This document shows positions 18,301 to 28,124 of a stretch of DNA of 64,000 nt, piece after piece (within the stretch, counting starts at the first letter, position 1; every line of letters starts with the position of its first letter). A model generated the notes under the pieces. The model ran no database searches. It saw only the letters and a program-made list of their open reading frames with translations, and had not been told where the DNA came from. Made by a program: the position numbers and the translations under genes. This DNA comes from Pseudomonas sp. LRP2-20 (GTDB taxonomy: Bacteria; Pseudomonadota; Gammaproteobacteria; Pseudomonadales; Pseudomonadaceae): contig NZ_AP025944.1 in NCBI RefSeq assembly GCF_024349685.1, positions 5,090,001-5,154,000 of the forward strand, given 5' to 3'.

Positions 18301-19860
18301 ATGAACCTTCACCCGCACTTACGTCACAGCCTTCTGGCCAGCGCTCTGCTGCTGGCCAGTGGCCTGGCTGTCGCCGCAGAGCCCCAGGTGATCGCCAAGG
18401 AGCTGCAGCAGGCCAAGACCTACACCGTGGCCAGCGCCCCGATCGAGCCGCTGCAGATGGACCCGCCGAAACTGCCCGACCTGAGCGGCTACACCGCCGA
18501 AGCGGTGCAGAAGAAGATCGACCGCCGCCAGAAGGGCAAGGTCAGCGTGCGCCGCATGTTCCAGGAGGACACCCTCAAGGAATTCGTCGGCGGCGACAAC
18601 AAGGCCGCCGAATGGGTGCAGCGCCAGCATGGCATTCCCCAGGCGATCTTCGTCGATGACGGCCACATCGACCTGGTCGAGCTGAGCAAGAAGGTGCCCA
18701 AGCAATACCTCAGCGAAGTCGAACCTGGCGTGTATCTGGCACGCCTGCCGATCGTGGTCGGGCAGAAGGGCATTCTCGAGATCGACGGCAAGGTCAAGCA
18801 ACTGCGCCTGTCCCAGGAAGGCGGCTCGTTCCTGGTCAACGACGGCAAGCTGTTCGTCACCGACACCCAGGTGACCGGCTGGCGCGAGAAGGACAACGGC
18901 CCGGCGACCTTCCGTTCGCCCAAGGAATTCCGCCCGTTCCTGCTGTCGTGGGGCGGCACCGAGACCTACATCGTCAACACCAAGATGGCCAGCTTCGGCT
19001 ATGCCAAGTCCAAGTCATACGGCGTGAGCATCTCGCAGTACACGCCGAACATGTCCGAGCGCATGGGCCGCGCGGAACCGACCGGCTGGATCATCGGCTC
19101 GACGTTCAGCGACATGTGGTACGGCTTCTACTGCTACGAGACCCAGGACTTCGTGGTCAAGGACAACACCTACCACGACAACATCGTCTACGGCATCGAC
19201 CCGCACGACCGTTCGCACCGCCTGATCATTGCCGGCAACACCGTGTACGGCACCAAGAAGAAGCACGGCATCATCGTTTCGCGTGAGGTCAACGACAGCT
19301 GGATCATCAACAACAAGAGCTATGACAACAAGCTCTCCGGCGTGGTGATCGACCGTAACAGCGTCAACAACCTGGTGGCCTACAACGAGATCTACCGTAA
19401 CCACACCGACGGCATCACCCTGTACGAAAGCGGCGACAACCTGATCTGGGGCAACAAGCTGATCAACAACCGTCGCCACGGCATCCGCGTGCGCAACAGC
19501 GTGAACATTCGCCTGTACGAGAACGTCGCCGTGGCCAACGGCCTGGTCGGTGTGTACGGGCACATCAAGGACCTGTCCGACACCGACCGCGACATTGCCC
19601 TCGACCCGTTCGACACCAAGGTGTCGCTGATCGTGGTGGGCGGCGAGTTGGCCGCCAACGGCTCCGGCCCGCTGTCGATCGACTCGCCGCTGTCGGTCGA
19701 GTTGTACAAGGTGTCCATGCTCGCCCCGCGCAAAGCCAGCGGCATCAGCCTCAACGGCATCCTCGGCGAGCGCCAGGACGAAATCCTCGACCTGCTGGTG
19801 CGCCAGCAGAAGGCCGTGCTGATCGACCCGGTCGAACGCCAGACCGAAATGATCGATTAA
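18301..19860 (+). CDS. algG: Mannuronan C5-epimerase AlgG
   Basis: AlgG (519 residues) converts mannuronate to guluronate in the nascent polymer in the periplasm. It has a signal peptide (LLASALLLASGLAVA) and a right-handed beta-helix of the CASH/parallel-repeat type. The catalytic DPHD motif is present in YGIDPHDRSHRLIIAG, and the repeat strands are visible in the N-rich region (NDSWIINNKSYDNK, NLIWGNKLINNRRHG). It also protects alginate from AlgL during export. It lies 16 bp after algE. Confidence 0.97.
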   Translation: MNLHPHLRHSLLASALLLASGLAVAAEPQVIAKELQQAKTYTVASAPIEPLQMDPPKLPDLSGYTAEAVQKKIDRRQKGKVSVRRMFQEDTLKEFVGGDNKAAEWVQRQHGIPQAIFVDDGHIDLVELSKKVPKQYLSEVEPGVYLARLPIVVGQKGILEIDGKVKQLRLSQEGGSFLVNDGKLFVTDTQVTGWREKDNGPATFRSPKEFRPFLLSWGGTETYIVNTKMASFGYAKSKSYGVSISQYTPNMSERMGRAEPTGWIIGSTFSDMWYGFYCYETQDFVVKDNTYHDNIVYGIDPHDRSHRLIIAGNTVYGTKKKHGIIVSREVNDSWIINNKSYDNKLSGVVIDRNSVNNLVAYNEIYRNHTDGITLYESGDNLIWGNKLINNRRHGIRVRNSVNIRLYENVAVANGLVGVYGHIKDLSDTDRDIALDPFDTKVSLIVVGGELAANGSGPLSIDSPLSVELYKVSMLAPRKASGISLNGILGERQDEILDLLVRQQKAVLIDPVERQTEMID

Positions 19861-19873
19861 GGAAGCCCAGACC

Positions 19874-21316
19874 ATGACTCCACACCTGATGAAACTGCTG
19901 GGCCTGTCCGCCGCCCTCCTGGCCATCAGCCAGGGCGTGCGCGCAGGCGACGTGAAGGCCCCGAGCTTCACCGCCGAACCATGCTGCCAGCTGTGCCCCG
20001 AGGCGCATGACGCCAGCCGCTACACCACCCGCTATCAGCAGAATTTCACCACGCTGGTGCAGGCCCAGGGCGACTGGCTGTTCCGTACCCGCGAAGACCT
20101 GCGCACCGAGTTCAACACCACGCCGGCCGGCTACAAGCGCCTGCAGCAGGTGCACGACGCGTTCAAGAAGCGCGGTGTGGAGCTGGTTGTGGTCTACCAG
20201 CCGACCCGTGGCCTGGTGAACCGCAACATGCTCAACCCGGCAGAGAAGGCCGCCTTCGACTACCAGAAAGCGCTGGGCAACTACCAGGCCATGCTCAAGC
20301 GCTTCGCCAGCATGGGCTACAACGTGCCCGACCTGTCGCCGCTGACCAACGAGCAGCTGGCCGCCGCCGACCAGGGCAAGGATTTCTACTTCCGCGGTGA
20401 CCAGCACTGGACGCCGTACGGCGCCGAGCGCGCGGCGAAGATCGTGGCCGACACGGTGCACAAGATGCCGGCCTTCGAAGGCATCCCGCGCAAGGAATTC
20501 GAAACCCACAAATCCGGGCGCATGGGCAAGACCGGCACCCTGCACAACGTCGCCGGCCAGCTCTGCGGCACCAGCTACGCGGTGCAGTACATGGACCAGT
20601 TCGCCACCGAGCCGAAAGGCTCGACCGGCGGCGGCGACGACCTGTTCGGTGACAGCGGCAACGCCCAGATCACCCTGGTCGGTACCAGCCACAGTGGCAA
20701 GAACTACAACTTCTCCGGTTTCCTCGAACAGTACATCGGCGCCGACGTGCTCAACGTCGCCTTCCCCGGTGGTGGCCTGGAAGGCTCGATGATCCAGTAC
20801 CTGGGCAGCGAGGAATTCCAGAAGAACCCGCCGAAGATCCTCATCTGGGAGTTCTCGCCGCTGTACCGCCTGGACCAGGAAACCATCTGGCGGCAGATCC
20901 TCGCCCTGCTCGACGACGGCTGCGACGCGCGCCCGGCGCTGATGAGCGCCAGCACCACGCTCAAGCCTGGCAAGAACGAGCTGATGGTCAACGGCAAAGG
21001 CGGCGTGATCAAGGACCTGGTCAACCGCAACCTGCAGATGGACATCAAGTTCGAAGATCCTTCGGTGAAAGTGCTGCAAGCCACCCTGTGGTACCTGAAT
21101 GGCCGCCACGAGGACATCAAGCTGGAGAAGCCGGAAACCTCCGACACCGACGGCCGCTTCGTCTTCCAGATGCGCGAAGACGAGGACTGGGCCAGCCAGA
21201 ACCTGCTGGCCTTCGAAGTCCAGGGGCCGGAAAGCGGTACCCAGAAAGTCGAGGCCAAGCTCTGCAAACGCAACAACTTCGCCGTGCCCGCGCAGACCGC
21301 GCATGCCGGCCAGTGA
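19874..21316 (+). CDS. algX: Alginate O-acetyltransferase AlgX
   Basis: AlgX (480 residues) is a periplasmic SGNH-like acetyltransferase with a C-terminal carbohydrate-binding module; it makes the terminal acetyl transfer to mannuronate and is part of the export complex. A signal peptide ([17 protein letters not shown]) is followed by a Cys-rich start. The catalytic Asp176/His178 are in [11 protein letters not shown] and the nucleophilic Ser is in [15 protein letters not shown]. AlgJ downstream has the same fold. It ends 7 bp before algL. Confidence 0.97.
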   Translation: MTPHLMKLLGLSAALLAISQGVRAGDVKAPSFTAEPCCQLCPEAHDASRYTTRYQQNFTTLVQAQGDWLFRTREDLRTEFNTTPAGYKRLQQVHDAFKKRGVELVVVYQPTRGLVNRNMLNPAEKAAFDYQKALGNYQAMLKRFASMGYNVPDLSPLTNEQLAAADQGKDFYFRGDQHWTPYGAERAAKIVADTVHKMPAFEGIPRKEFETHKSGRMGKTGTLHNVAGQLCGTSYAVQYMDQFATEPKGSTGGGDDLFGDSGNAQITLVGTSHSGKNYNFSGFLEQYIGADVLNVAFPGGGLEGSMIQYLGSEEFQKNPPKILIWEFSPLYRLDQETIWRQILALLDDGCDARPALMSASTTLKPGKNELMVNGKGGVIKDLVNRNLQMDIKFEDPSVKVLQATLWYLNGRHEDIKLEKPETSDTDGRFVFQMREDEDWASQNLLAFEVQGPESGTQKVEAKLCKRNNFAVPAQTAHAGQ

Positions 21317-21323
21317 GGCGACC

Positions 21324-22427
21324 ATGACCATGCTCAAGCGAATCTTCCGCCCTGCCCTGCTCACCCTGGCCCTGTTCGGCGGCGCCGCACAGGCTGCGCT
21401 GGTGCCCCCGCAGGGTTATTACGAGGGCATCGAGAAGCTCAAGACCGGCGACGGCGGCTTCCATTGCGAGCCGGCGCCAAAGCCTTACACGGGCGCGCTG
21501 CAGTTCCGCAGCAAGTACGAAGGTTCGGACAAGGCCCGGGCGACGCTCAACGTTGCCTCGGAAAAGGCCTTCCGCAAGTCGACCGAGGACATCACCACGC
21601 TCGAGAAGGGCGTGAGCAAGATGGTCGGCCAGTACATGCGTGACGGCCGCCCGGCGCAACTCGACTGCACCCTGGCCTGGCTCGGTACCTGGGCACGCGC
21701 CGATGCGCTGCTGTCCACCGACTACAACCACACCGGCAAGTCCATGCGCAAATGGGCGCTGGGTAGCATGAGCGGTTCGTGGCTGCGCCTGAAGTTCTCC
21801 AACTCGCAGCCGCTGGCCGCGCACCGGGCCGAGGCCCAGCTGATCGAGAAGTGGTTCGCCCGCCTCGCCGAACAGACCGTGCGCGACTGGAGCAACCTGC
21901 CGCTGGAGAAGATCAACAACCACAGCTACTGGGCGGCCTGGTCAGTGATGGCCACCGCCGTGGCCACCGACCGCCGCGACCTGTTCGACTGGGCGGTGAA
22001 GGAATACAAGGTCGGCGCCAACCAGGTGGATGAGCAGGGCTTCCTGCCCAACGAGATCAAGCGTAAGCAGCGCGCCCTGGCTTACCACAACTATGCCCTG
22101 CCGCCGCTGGCGATGATCGCCAGCTTCGCCCAGGCCAATGGCGTCGACCTGCGCAGCGAGAACAATTTCGCCCTGCAGCGTCTGGGCGAAGGCGTGCTGG
22201 CGGGTGTACGCGACCCGAGCCAGTTCAAGGCTCGCGCCGGTGAGAAGCAGGACCTGACCGACCTGAAGATCGACAGCAAGTACTCGTGGCTCGAGCCCTG
22301 GTGCGCGCTGTACCACTGCGTCGGTGACACCCTGGAGCGCAAGCATGACATGCAACCGTTCAACAGTTTCCGGCTGGGCGGCGACCTGACCCGGGTCTAC
22401 GACCCGAGCGCAGAAAGCAAGAAATGA
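21324..22427 (+). CDS. algL: Poly(beta-D-mannuronate) lyase AlgL
   Basis: AlgL (367 residues) cleaves polymannuronate by beta-elimination in the periplasm and clears polymer that is not exported. It has a signal peptide ([19 protein letters not shown]) and an (alpha/alpha) toroid domain. The family signature [11 protein letters not shown] holds the catalytic [17 protein letters not shown] is also conserved. The ATG at 21324 is chosen because GAGG lies five bases upstream and the mature length equals that of P. aeruginosa AlgL; a longer in-frame extension overlaps algX and is not real. Confidence 0.96.
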   Translation: MTMLKRIFRPALLTLALFGGAAQAALVPPQGYYEGIEKLKTGDGGFHCEPAPKPYTGALQFRSKYEGSDKARATLNVASEKAFRKSTEDITTLEKGVSKMVGQYMRDGRPAQLDCTLAWLGTWARADALLSTDYNHTGKSMRKWALGSMSGSWLRLKFSNSQPLAAHRAEAQLIEKWFARLAEQTVRDWSNLPLEKINNHSYWAAWSVMATAVATDRRDLFDWAVKEYKVGANQVDEQGFLPNEIKRKQRALAYHNYALPPLAMIASFAQANGVDLRSENNFALQRLGEGVLAGVRDPSQFKARAGEKQDLTDLKIDSKYSWLEPWCALYHCVGDTLERKHDMQPFNSFRLGGDLTRVYDPSAESKK

Positions 22428-22450
22428 GTTAACCCCGTCAAGGGATCGGA

Positions 22451-22541
22451 ACCTGTGGGAGCGGGCTTGCCCGCGATGAAGGCACTGCGGTGCATGGCAA
22501 GGGCTTCGCCCTTGTTCGCAGGCAAGCCCGCTCCCACAGGG
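22451..22541. repeat. Inverted REP pair between algL and algI
   Basis: CCTGTGGGAGCGGGCTTGCCCGCG at the left faces AGGCAAGCCCGCTCCCACAGG at the right, with a further small palindrome between (GGGCTTCGCCC). It lies in the only sizeable gap (196 bp) inside the alginate operon. No terminator T-tract follows, so read-through is expected, but the hairpin could set the 3' end of processed upstream mRNA. Confidence 0.9.
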
Positions 22542-22623
22542 ACCAAGGTATCTCTCACTTTTATGAGTGGGGGGTTTGGGGGGCGCTGTGCCCCGGATGC
22601 TGTGAACAATTAGGAGAACCGGG

Positions 22624-24081
22624 ATGGTCTTCTCGTCCAACGTGTTCCTGTTCCTGTTCTTGCCGATCTTCCTCGGCCTGTACTACTTGAGCGGGCAACG
22701 CTATCGCAACCTGCTGCTGCTGGTCGCCAGCTACATCTTCTACGCCTGGTGGCGGGTCGACTTCCTCGCCCTGTTCGCCGGTGTGACCCTGTGGAACTAC
22801 TGGATCGGCCTGAAAGTCGGCGCCGCCGGCGTGCGTAGCAAGCCGGCCCAGCGCTGGCTGCTGCTCGGCGTCGGCGTGGACCTGGCGATCCTCGGCTACT
22901 TCAAATACGCCAACTTCGGTGTCGAGAGCCTCAACGCGATCATTACCTCGTTCGGCCTGGAGCCGTTCATCCTCACCCACGTGCTGCTGCCGATCGGTAT
23001 CTCGTTCTACATCTTCGAGTCGATCAGCTACATCATCGACGTGTACCGCGGCGACACCCCGGCCACTCGCAACCTGATCGACTTCGCGGCGTTCGTGGCG
23101 ATCTTCCCGCACCTGATCGCCGGCCCTGTGCTGCGCTTCAAGGACCTGGTCGACCAGTTCAACAACCGCACCCACACCCTGGACAAGTTCTCCGAAGGCT
23201 GCACCCGCTTCATGCAGGGCTTCATCAAGAAAGTGTTCATCGCCGACACCCTGGCCGTGGTCGCCGACCATTGCTTCGCCCTGCACAACCCGACCACCGG
23301 CGACGCCTGGCTCGGCGCCCTGGCCTACACCGCGCAGCTGTACTTCGACTTCAGCGGCTACAGCGACATGGCCATCGGCCTGGGCCTGATGATGGGCTTC
23401 CGCTTCATGGAGAACTTCAAGCAGCCGTACATCAGCCAGTCGATCACCGAGTTCTGGCGGCGCTGGCACATCAGCCTGTCGACCTGGCTGCGCGACTACC
23501 TGTACATCACCCTGGGCGGCAACCGCAAAGGCACCTTCAACACCTACCGCAACCTGTTCCTGACCATGCTGCTGGGCGGCCTGTGGCACGGTGCCAACTT
23601 CACCTACATCATCTGGGGCGCCTGGCACGGCATGTGGCTGGCGATCGAGCGGGCACTGGGCATCGACACCAACCCGCAGCGCTTCAACCCGGTCAAGTGG
23701 GCCTTCACCTTCCTGCTGGTGGTGGTCGGCTGGGTGATCTTCCGTGCCGAAAACCTGCACGTCGCCGCCCGCATGTACGGCGCCATGTTCAGCTTCGGCG
23801 AATGGCAGCTGTCGGAACTCAACCGCGCCCAGCTCACCGGCCTGCAAGTGGCGACCCTGGTGATTGCCTACCTCACCCTGGCGTTCTTCGGCCTGCGCGA
23901 CTTCTACCGCAATGCCAAGCCAACCGCCAAGGCCACGCCGGTGCAGGTGAATGCCGACGGCTCGATCGGCCTGGACTGGACCCGGGTCATGTCCCGCGCC
24001 CTGATCCTGCTGCTGTTCGTGGCCTCGATCCTCAAGCTTTCGGCGCAGAGCTACTCGCCGTTCCTGTACTTCCAGTTCTGA
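22624..24081 (+). CDS. algI: Alginate O-acetylation membrane protein AlgI (MBOAT)
   Basis: AlgI (485 residues) is a polytopic inner-membrane MBOAT protein that moves acetyl groups across the membrane for alginate acetylation. The start is MVFSSNVFLFLFLPIFLGLYY and about ten or more helices are evident. The MBOAT core motif with the conserved His is GGLWHGANFTYIIWGAWHG; FWRRWHISLSTWLRDYLY is also characteristic. An AGGAG precedes the ATG. It stands downstream of the REP pair, with algJ starting 10 bp after its stop. Confidence 0.97.
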   Translation: MVFSSNVFLFLFLPIFLGLYYLSGQRYRNLLLLVASYIFYAWWRVDFLALFAGVTLWNYWIGLKVGAAGVRSKPAQRWLLLGVGVDLAILGYFKYANFGVESLNAIITSFGLEPFILTHVLLPIGISFYIFESISYIIDVYRGDTPATRNLIDFAAFVAIFPHLIAGPVLRFKDLVDQFNNRTHTLDKFSEGCTRFMQGFIKKVFIADTLAVVADHCFALHNPTTGDAWLGALAYTAQLYFDFSGYSDMAIGLGLMMGFRFMENFKQPYISQSITEFWRRWHISLSTWLRDYLYITLGGNRKGTFNTYRNLFLTMLLGGLWHGANFTYIIWGAWHGMWLAIERALGIDTNPQRFNPVKWAFTFLLVVVGWVIFRAENLHVAARMYGAMFSFGEWQLSELNRAQLTGLQVATLVIAYLTLAFFGLRDFYRNAKPTAKATPVQVNADGSIGLDWTRVMSRALILLLFVASILKLSAQSYSPFLYFQF

Positions 24082-24091
24082 GGTGGATGAC

Positions 24092-25249
24092 ATGACCCGG
24101 ACATTACGCGTCACCTATTCCCTGTCGTTCCTCGGCCTGCTGGTGGGCATGGGCGTCTGGTCCACCGGTGGCTTCGACAGTTTCCACCGTACCGAGCAGA
24201 TGACCCTGCTCAACGGCAAGCTGGCCAAGGCCGCCGAGACCCACTACGACGACCAGTTCCCGATCAAGCGCCTGGGCACCAACCTATGGGCTGCGCTGGA
24301 CTTCAAACTGTTCAACGAAGGCCGCCCTGGCGTGGTGCTGGGCCGCGACCAGTGGCTGTTCAGCGACGAAGAGTTCAAGCCTACCGCCGGTGCCGAGCAA
24401 CTGATGCAGGACAACCTGGCGCTGATCCGCGGCGTGCGCGACACCCTGCAGCAGCACGGCAGCCAGCTGGTGCTGGCGATCATCCCGGCCAAGGCACGGG
24501 TGTATGCCGAGTACATCGGCAAGGAACAGCCGGCCAGCCTGCATGACGATCTGTACAACCGGTTCCATGCCCAGGCGCGCCAGGCCAACGTGTTCGCTCC
24601 CGACCTGATGGCAGCACTGGAACAGGCCAAGGCCCGCGGCCAGGTGTTCCTGCGCACCGACACCCACTGGACGCCGATGGGCGCCGAAGTGGTGGCGCAA
24701 GCGCTGGCCGAAGCGGTCAGCCGCCAGAGCCTGCTCAACGGTGAGCCGCAGACGTTCATCACCGAAGCCGGCAGCACCGCCCCCTACAAGGGCGACCTGA
24801 CCAACTTCCTGCCGCTGGACCCGCTGTTCAGCAACCTGCTGCCGACCCCGGACAACCTGCAGCAACGCACCACCCGCCCTGCCGAAACCGAAGGCGAATC
24901 CGGCGACGCCCTGTTCGCCGACAACCAGATCCCGGTCGCCCTGGTGGGCACCAGCTACAGCGCCAACCCGCACTGGAACTTCCTCGGTGCGCTGCAGCAG
25001 GCACTGCACAGCGACGTCGCCAACTACGCCGAGGACGGCCACGGCCCGTTGCTGCCGATGCTCAAGTACATGCAGAGCGATGCCTTCAAGAACGCCGCGC
25101 CACAAGTGGTGGTGTGGGAATTCCCAGAACGTTATCTGCCAATGACCAACGACCTCAGCAGCTTCGACCCGCAGTGGATCGCGCAGCTGAAGAACGCCCG
25201 TAAATCCGAAGAAAACCTGGCCTTGTCGTCCACCCGGACGAATCACTGA
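24092..25249 (+). CDS. algJ: Alginate O-acetyltransferase AlgJ
   Basis: AlgJ (385 residues) is a membrane-anchored periplasmic SGNH-like protein that takes acetyl from AlgI. It has one N-terminal signal-anchor (YSLSFLGLLVGMGVWST), the catalytic Asp/His in LRTDTHWTPMGAEVV and the Ser in LVGTSYSANPHW. It is a paralogue of AlgX without the carbohydrate-binding module. The ATG at 24092 is preferred because GAGGTG lies upstream; a GTG at 24083 is in frame but overlaps that site. Confidence 0.96.
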   Translation: MTRTLRVTYSLSFLGLLVGMGVWSTGGFDSFHRTEQMTLLNGKLAKAAETHYDDQFPIKRLGTNLWAALDFKLFNEGRPGVVLGRDQWLFSDEEFKPTAGAEQLMQDNLALIRGVRDTLQQHGSQLVLAIIPAKARVYAEYIGKEQPASLHDDLYNRFHAQARQANVFAPDLMAALEQAKARGQVFLRTDTHWTPMGAEVVAQALAEAVSRQSLLNGEPQTFITEAGSTAPYKGDLTNFLPLDPLFSNLLPTPDNLQQRTTRPAETEGESGDALFADNQIPVALVGTSYSANPHWNFLGALQQALHSDVANYAEDGHGPLLPMLKYMQSDAFKNAAPQVVVWEFPERYLPMTNDLSSFDPQWIAQLKNARKSEENLALSSTRTNH

Positions 25250-25269
25250 TCGATAGAGAGGAAATGCAC

Positions 25270-25917
25270 ATGACTACCAAGACTTCCATTGCCAAAGCCC
25301 TCACCCTCGCGGCCGGCCTTTCCCTTGCCTCCATGCAGGCCTTTGCCGGTGCCGACGCCGCCCTGTACGGCCCGACCGCGCCGAAAGGCTCGACCTTCGT
25401 GCGCCTGTACAACGCCGCCAGCGCACCGGCTGCGGCCAGCGTCGGCAACACCCAGATCAAGCAGGTTGGCGCCCAGGCCAGCAGCGACTTCAGCTTCCTG
25501 CCGGGCGGTGACTACACCGCCCAGGTCGGCGGCAAGAGCGTGCCGGTGAAGCTGGCCGCGGACAAGTACTACACCCTGGTCAACAACGCCGGTGGCACCC
25601 CGCAGCTGATCGAAGAACCACCGTTCAAGAACAAGCAGAAGGCCCTGGTGCGGGTGCAGAACCTCAGCGACCAGGCGGTGACCCTGAAGACGGCCGACGG
25701 CAAGACCGAAGTGGTGCCGTCGGTGGCTACCAAGGGCCGTGGCGAACGTGAAATCAATCCGGTCAAGGTCAACCTGGCCTTGTTCGAAGGCGACAAGAAA
25801 GTCAGCGACCTGAAACCGGTCGCCCTGGAGCGTGGCGAAGCTGCCGTGCTGTACGTAACGGGTTCCGGCAGCAACTTGTCGCCGGTGTGGGTAACTCGCC
25901 CCGTGGCTAGCAACTGA
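25270..25917 (+). CDS. algF: Alginate O-acetylation periplasmic protein AlgF
   Basis: AlgF (215 residues) is a periplasmic adaptor needed for alginate acetylation and thought to interact with AlgJ and AlgX. It has a signal peptide (AKALTLAAGLSLASMQAFA) and two beta-rich domains (FVRLYNAASAPAAASVGN; AVLYVTGSGSNLSPVWVT). The ATG at 25270 has GAGAGGA seven bases upstream; the ATG at 25264 is only about two bases from that site. Confidence 0.94.
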   Translation: MTTKTSIAKALTLAAGLSLASMQAFAGADAALYGPTAPKGSTFVRLYNAASAPAAASVGNTQIKQVGAQASSDFSFLPGGDYTAQVGGKSVPVKLAADKYYTLVNNAGGTPQLIEEPPFKNKQKALVRVQNLSDQAVTLKTADGKTEVVPSVATKGRGEREINPVKVNLALFEGDKKVSDLKPVALERGEAAVLYVTGSGSNLSPVWVTRPVASN

Positions 25918-25949
25918 TTTCCCTGCCTCATAACGACTATTGGAGAAAC

Positions 25950-27407
25950 ATGATGATCCCGGTAATTCTTTCTGGTGGTAGCGGTTCCCGTCTGTGGCCT
26001 CTGTCGCGCAAGCAGTTCCCCAAGCAGTTCCTGGCGCTGACCGGTGAACACACCCTGTTCCAGCAGACCCTCGAGCGCTTGCGCTTCGAAGGCATGGACA
26101 GCCCGATCGTGGTCTGCAACAAGGACCACAAATTCATCGTTCAAGAGCAGCTGGCTGCCCTGAAACTGGAAACCCAGGGCATCCTGATGGAGCCGTTCGG
26201 TCGCAACACAGCGCCAGCGGTGGCGATGACGGCCATGAAGCTGATCAACGAAGGCCGTGACGACTTGATGCTGGTGCTGCCCGCCGACCACGTGATCGAC
26301 GACCAGAAGGCCCTGCAGCGTGCTCTGGCCCTGGCCACCGTGGCTGCCGAGCGCGGCGAGATGGTGCTGTTCGGCGTACCGGCAACCAAGCCGGAAACCG
26401 GTTACGGCTACATCCGCTCCAGCCAGGATGCTCTGCTGCCCGAAGGCGTGGCCCGGGTCGCCCAGTTCGTCGAAAAACCCGACGAGAAGCGCGCCGCCGA
26501 GTTCGTTGCCGCCGGTGGCTACTTCTGGAACAGCGGCATGTTCCTGTTCCGCGCCAGCCGCTTCCTTGAAGAGCTGAAAAAGCATGACTCCGACATCTAC
26601 GACACCTGCCTGCTGGCCCTGGAGCGCAGCCAGGAAGATGGCGATGCATTGAGCATCGACGAAGCCACCTTCGCCTGCTGCCCGGACAACTCCATCGACT
26701 ACGCGGTGATGGAAAAGACCCAGCGTGCCTGCGTGGTACCGATGTCGGCCGGCTGGAGCGACGTGGGCTGCTGGTCGTCGCTGTGGGAAGTGCACGACAA
26801 GGACGCCGACGGCAACGTCACCAAGGGCGACGTGGTGGTGCAGGACAGTCGCAACTGCATGATCCACGGCAACGGCAAGCTGGTGTCGGTGATCGGCCTG
26901 GAAAACATCGTCGTGGTCGAGACCAAGGACGCGATGATGATTGCCCACAAGGACAAGGTCCAGGGTGTCAAGCAGATGGTCAAGACCCTCGACGAGCGGG
27001 GCCGTAGCGAAACCCAGAACCATCTGGAAGTGTATCGCCCGTGGGGCTCGTACGACTCGGTGGACATGGGCGGCCGCTTCCAGGTCAAGCACATCACCGT
27101 CAAACCGGGCGCCAGCCTGTCGCTGCAGATGCACCACCACCGCGCCGAGCACTGGATCGTGGTGTCCGGCACCGCCGAGGTGACCTGTGACGAGAACGTG
27201 TTCCTGCTCACCGAGAACCAGTCGACCTACATTCCGATCGCCTCGGTCCACCGCCTGCGCAACCCGGGCAAGATCCCGCTGGAGATCATCGAAGTGCAGT
27301 CCGGCAGCTACCTGGGCGAGGACGACATCGAGCGCTTCGAGGATGTGTATGGACGCACCTCGACACCCGTCGACCGGGGTATTTCAGTGAAGACCATCGC
27401 GCAGTAA
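25950..27407 (+). CDS. algA: Phosphomannose isomerase / GDP-mannose pyrophosphorylase AlgA
   Basis: AlgA (485 residues) is bifunctional: fructose-6-P to mannose-6-P, and mannose-1-P plus GTP to GDP-mannose. The N-terminal nucleotidyltransferase has ILSGGSGSRLWPLSRKQFP and the sugar-binding VEKPDEKRA; the C-terminal cupin isomerase has LQMHHHRAEHWIVVSGTAE with the metal-binding His residues. The ATG at 25950 has GGAG five bases upstream; 25953 is the alternative. Last gene of the operon, closed by a strong terminator. Confidence 0.97.
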   Translation: MMIPVILSGGSGSRLWPLSRKQFPKQFLALTGEHTLFQQTLERLRFEGMDSPIVVCNKDHKFIVQEQLAALKLETQGILMEPFGRNTAPAVAMTAMKLINEGRDDLMLVLPADHVIDDQKALQRALALATVAAERGEMVLFGVPATKPETGYGYIRSSQDALLPEGVARVAQFVEKPDEKRAAEFVAAGGYFWNSGMFLFRASRFLEELKKHDSDIYDTCLLALERSQEDGDALSIDEATFACCPDNSIDYAVMEKTQRACVVPMSAGWSDVGCWSSLWEVHDKDADGNVTKGDVVVQDSRNCMIHGNGKLVSVIGLENIVVVETKDAMMIAHKDKVQGVKQMVKTLDERGRSETQNHLEVYRPWGSYDSVDMGGRFQVKHITVKPGASLSLQMHHHRAEHWIVVSGTAEVTCDENVFLLTENQSTYIPIASVHRLRNPGKIPLEIIEVQSGSYLGEDDIERFEDVYGRTSTPVDRGISVKTIAQ

Positions 27408-27417
27408 GCAACACCCG

Positions 27418-27447
27418 AGGGGCCGCCGATGCGGCCCCTTCTTTTTT
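27418..27447 (+). terminator. Rho-independent terminator of the alginate operon
   Basis: GGGGCCGC-CGAT-GCGGCCCC forms an 8-bp perfect GC stem with a four-base loop, followed by TTCTTTTTT. It lies 11 bp after the algA stop. Confidence 0.95.
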
Positions 27448-27508
27448 GAGACCAAGCCGATTTGGCGCTACGATGGTCTGACCTGCGCAACCTAGGTCTG
27501 CCTGCCCC

Positions 27509-27973
27509 ATGATCATCGGTGCCTTTCTCATCCTAACCTGGCTGGTGCTGCTGTTGCGCTACCCGGCCAAGGCCCTGCCGATCTCCCTGGCCGCTGTCTG
27601 TGGCCTGGGCCTGGTGGCTTTGATGGTCTTCTGGCAGGACAGTCGCGAAGCGTCGCAACTGGCGCGCCTGGACCTGCGCCTGAGCTACGCTCCCGACCAC
27701 TGCCCCGCCGACCGCGCATTGCAGGTGCGCATGAAGAACGGCAACGATGTCCCGCTGAGCGAACTGCGCTGGCGGGTGGCGGCGTATGCACCGGGGGATA
27801 CCGTGAACCTGGCGGAGAACACGTACAACGCACCGCGCTATCGCGGGCCGGGGGAACTGCAACCAGGGGGCGAGTGGAAGGACTGCCTGCCTCTTCCACC
27901 GCTGCGCTCTGGGTACCGCCCGCAGACTCTGGAGTTTCGTGCGGAACACCTGCAAGGTACATTTGCCAACTGA
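27509..27973 (+). CDS. Hypothetical membrane protein with a periplasmic-type domain
   Basis: The 154-residue protein is not assigned to a function. Residues 1-45 form two adjacent membrane helices (MIIGAFLILTWLVLLLRYP and LPISLAAVCGLGLVALMVFW). The rest is a soluble domain with two Cys residues (DHCPADR, WKDCLPLPPL) and a beta-rich look (LQVRMKNGNDVPLSELRWRV), resembling small domains that handle exported polymers or proteins. It has its own start about 60 bp past the alginate terminator, so it is probably not part of that operon. Confidence 0.75.
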   Translation: MIIGAFLILTWLVLLLRYPAKALPISLAAVCGLGLVALMVFWQDSREASQLARLDLRLSYAPDHCPADRALQVRMKNGNDVPLSELRWRVAAYAPGDTVNLAENTYNAPRYRGPGELQPGGEWKDCLPLPPLRSGYRPQTLEFRAEHLQGTFAN

Positions 27974-27981
27974 TCCAGCGT

Positions 27982-28089
27982 CTGCTCCGGCCTCTTCGCG
28001 GGCAAGCCCGCTCCCACAGGGTTACGGCTTAGCTCAAGAACAGCTCAGTACCTGTGGGAGCGGGCTTGCCCGCGAAGAGGCCGGAGCAG
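27982..28089. repeat. Perfect inverted REP pair (39-bp arms)
   Basis: The arms 27982-28020 and 28051-28089 are exact inverted copies (CTGCTCCGGCCTCTTCGCGG... facing ...CCGCGAAGAGGCCGGAGCAG) around a 30-bp spacer. It is the most regular REP pair in the window and lies 35 bp upstream of the next start codon, so the hairpin would be in the leader of that gene if it is co-transcribed from upstream. Confidence 0.95.
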
Positions 28090-28124
28090 GCAATCTAAAA
28101 GCCTTCAGAATAAAGGCCTCAACC

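Noticed and set aside
27939..28124. N-terminal extension of the SDR at 28125 through the REP pair
   Set aside because: The extension is only translated REP sequence and overlaps the previous gene; the SDR cofactor motif begins normally after the ATG at 28125.
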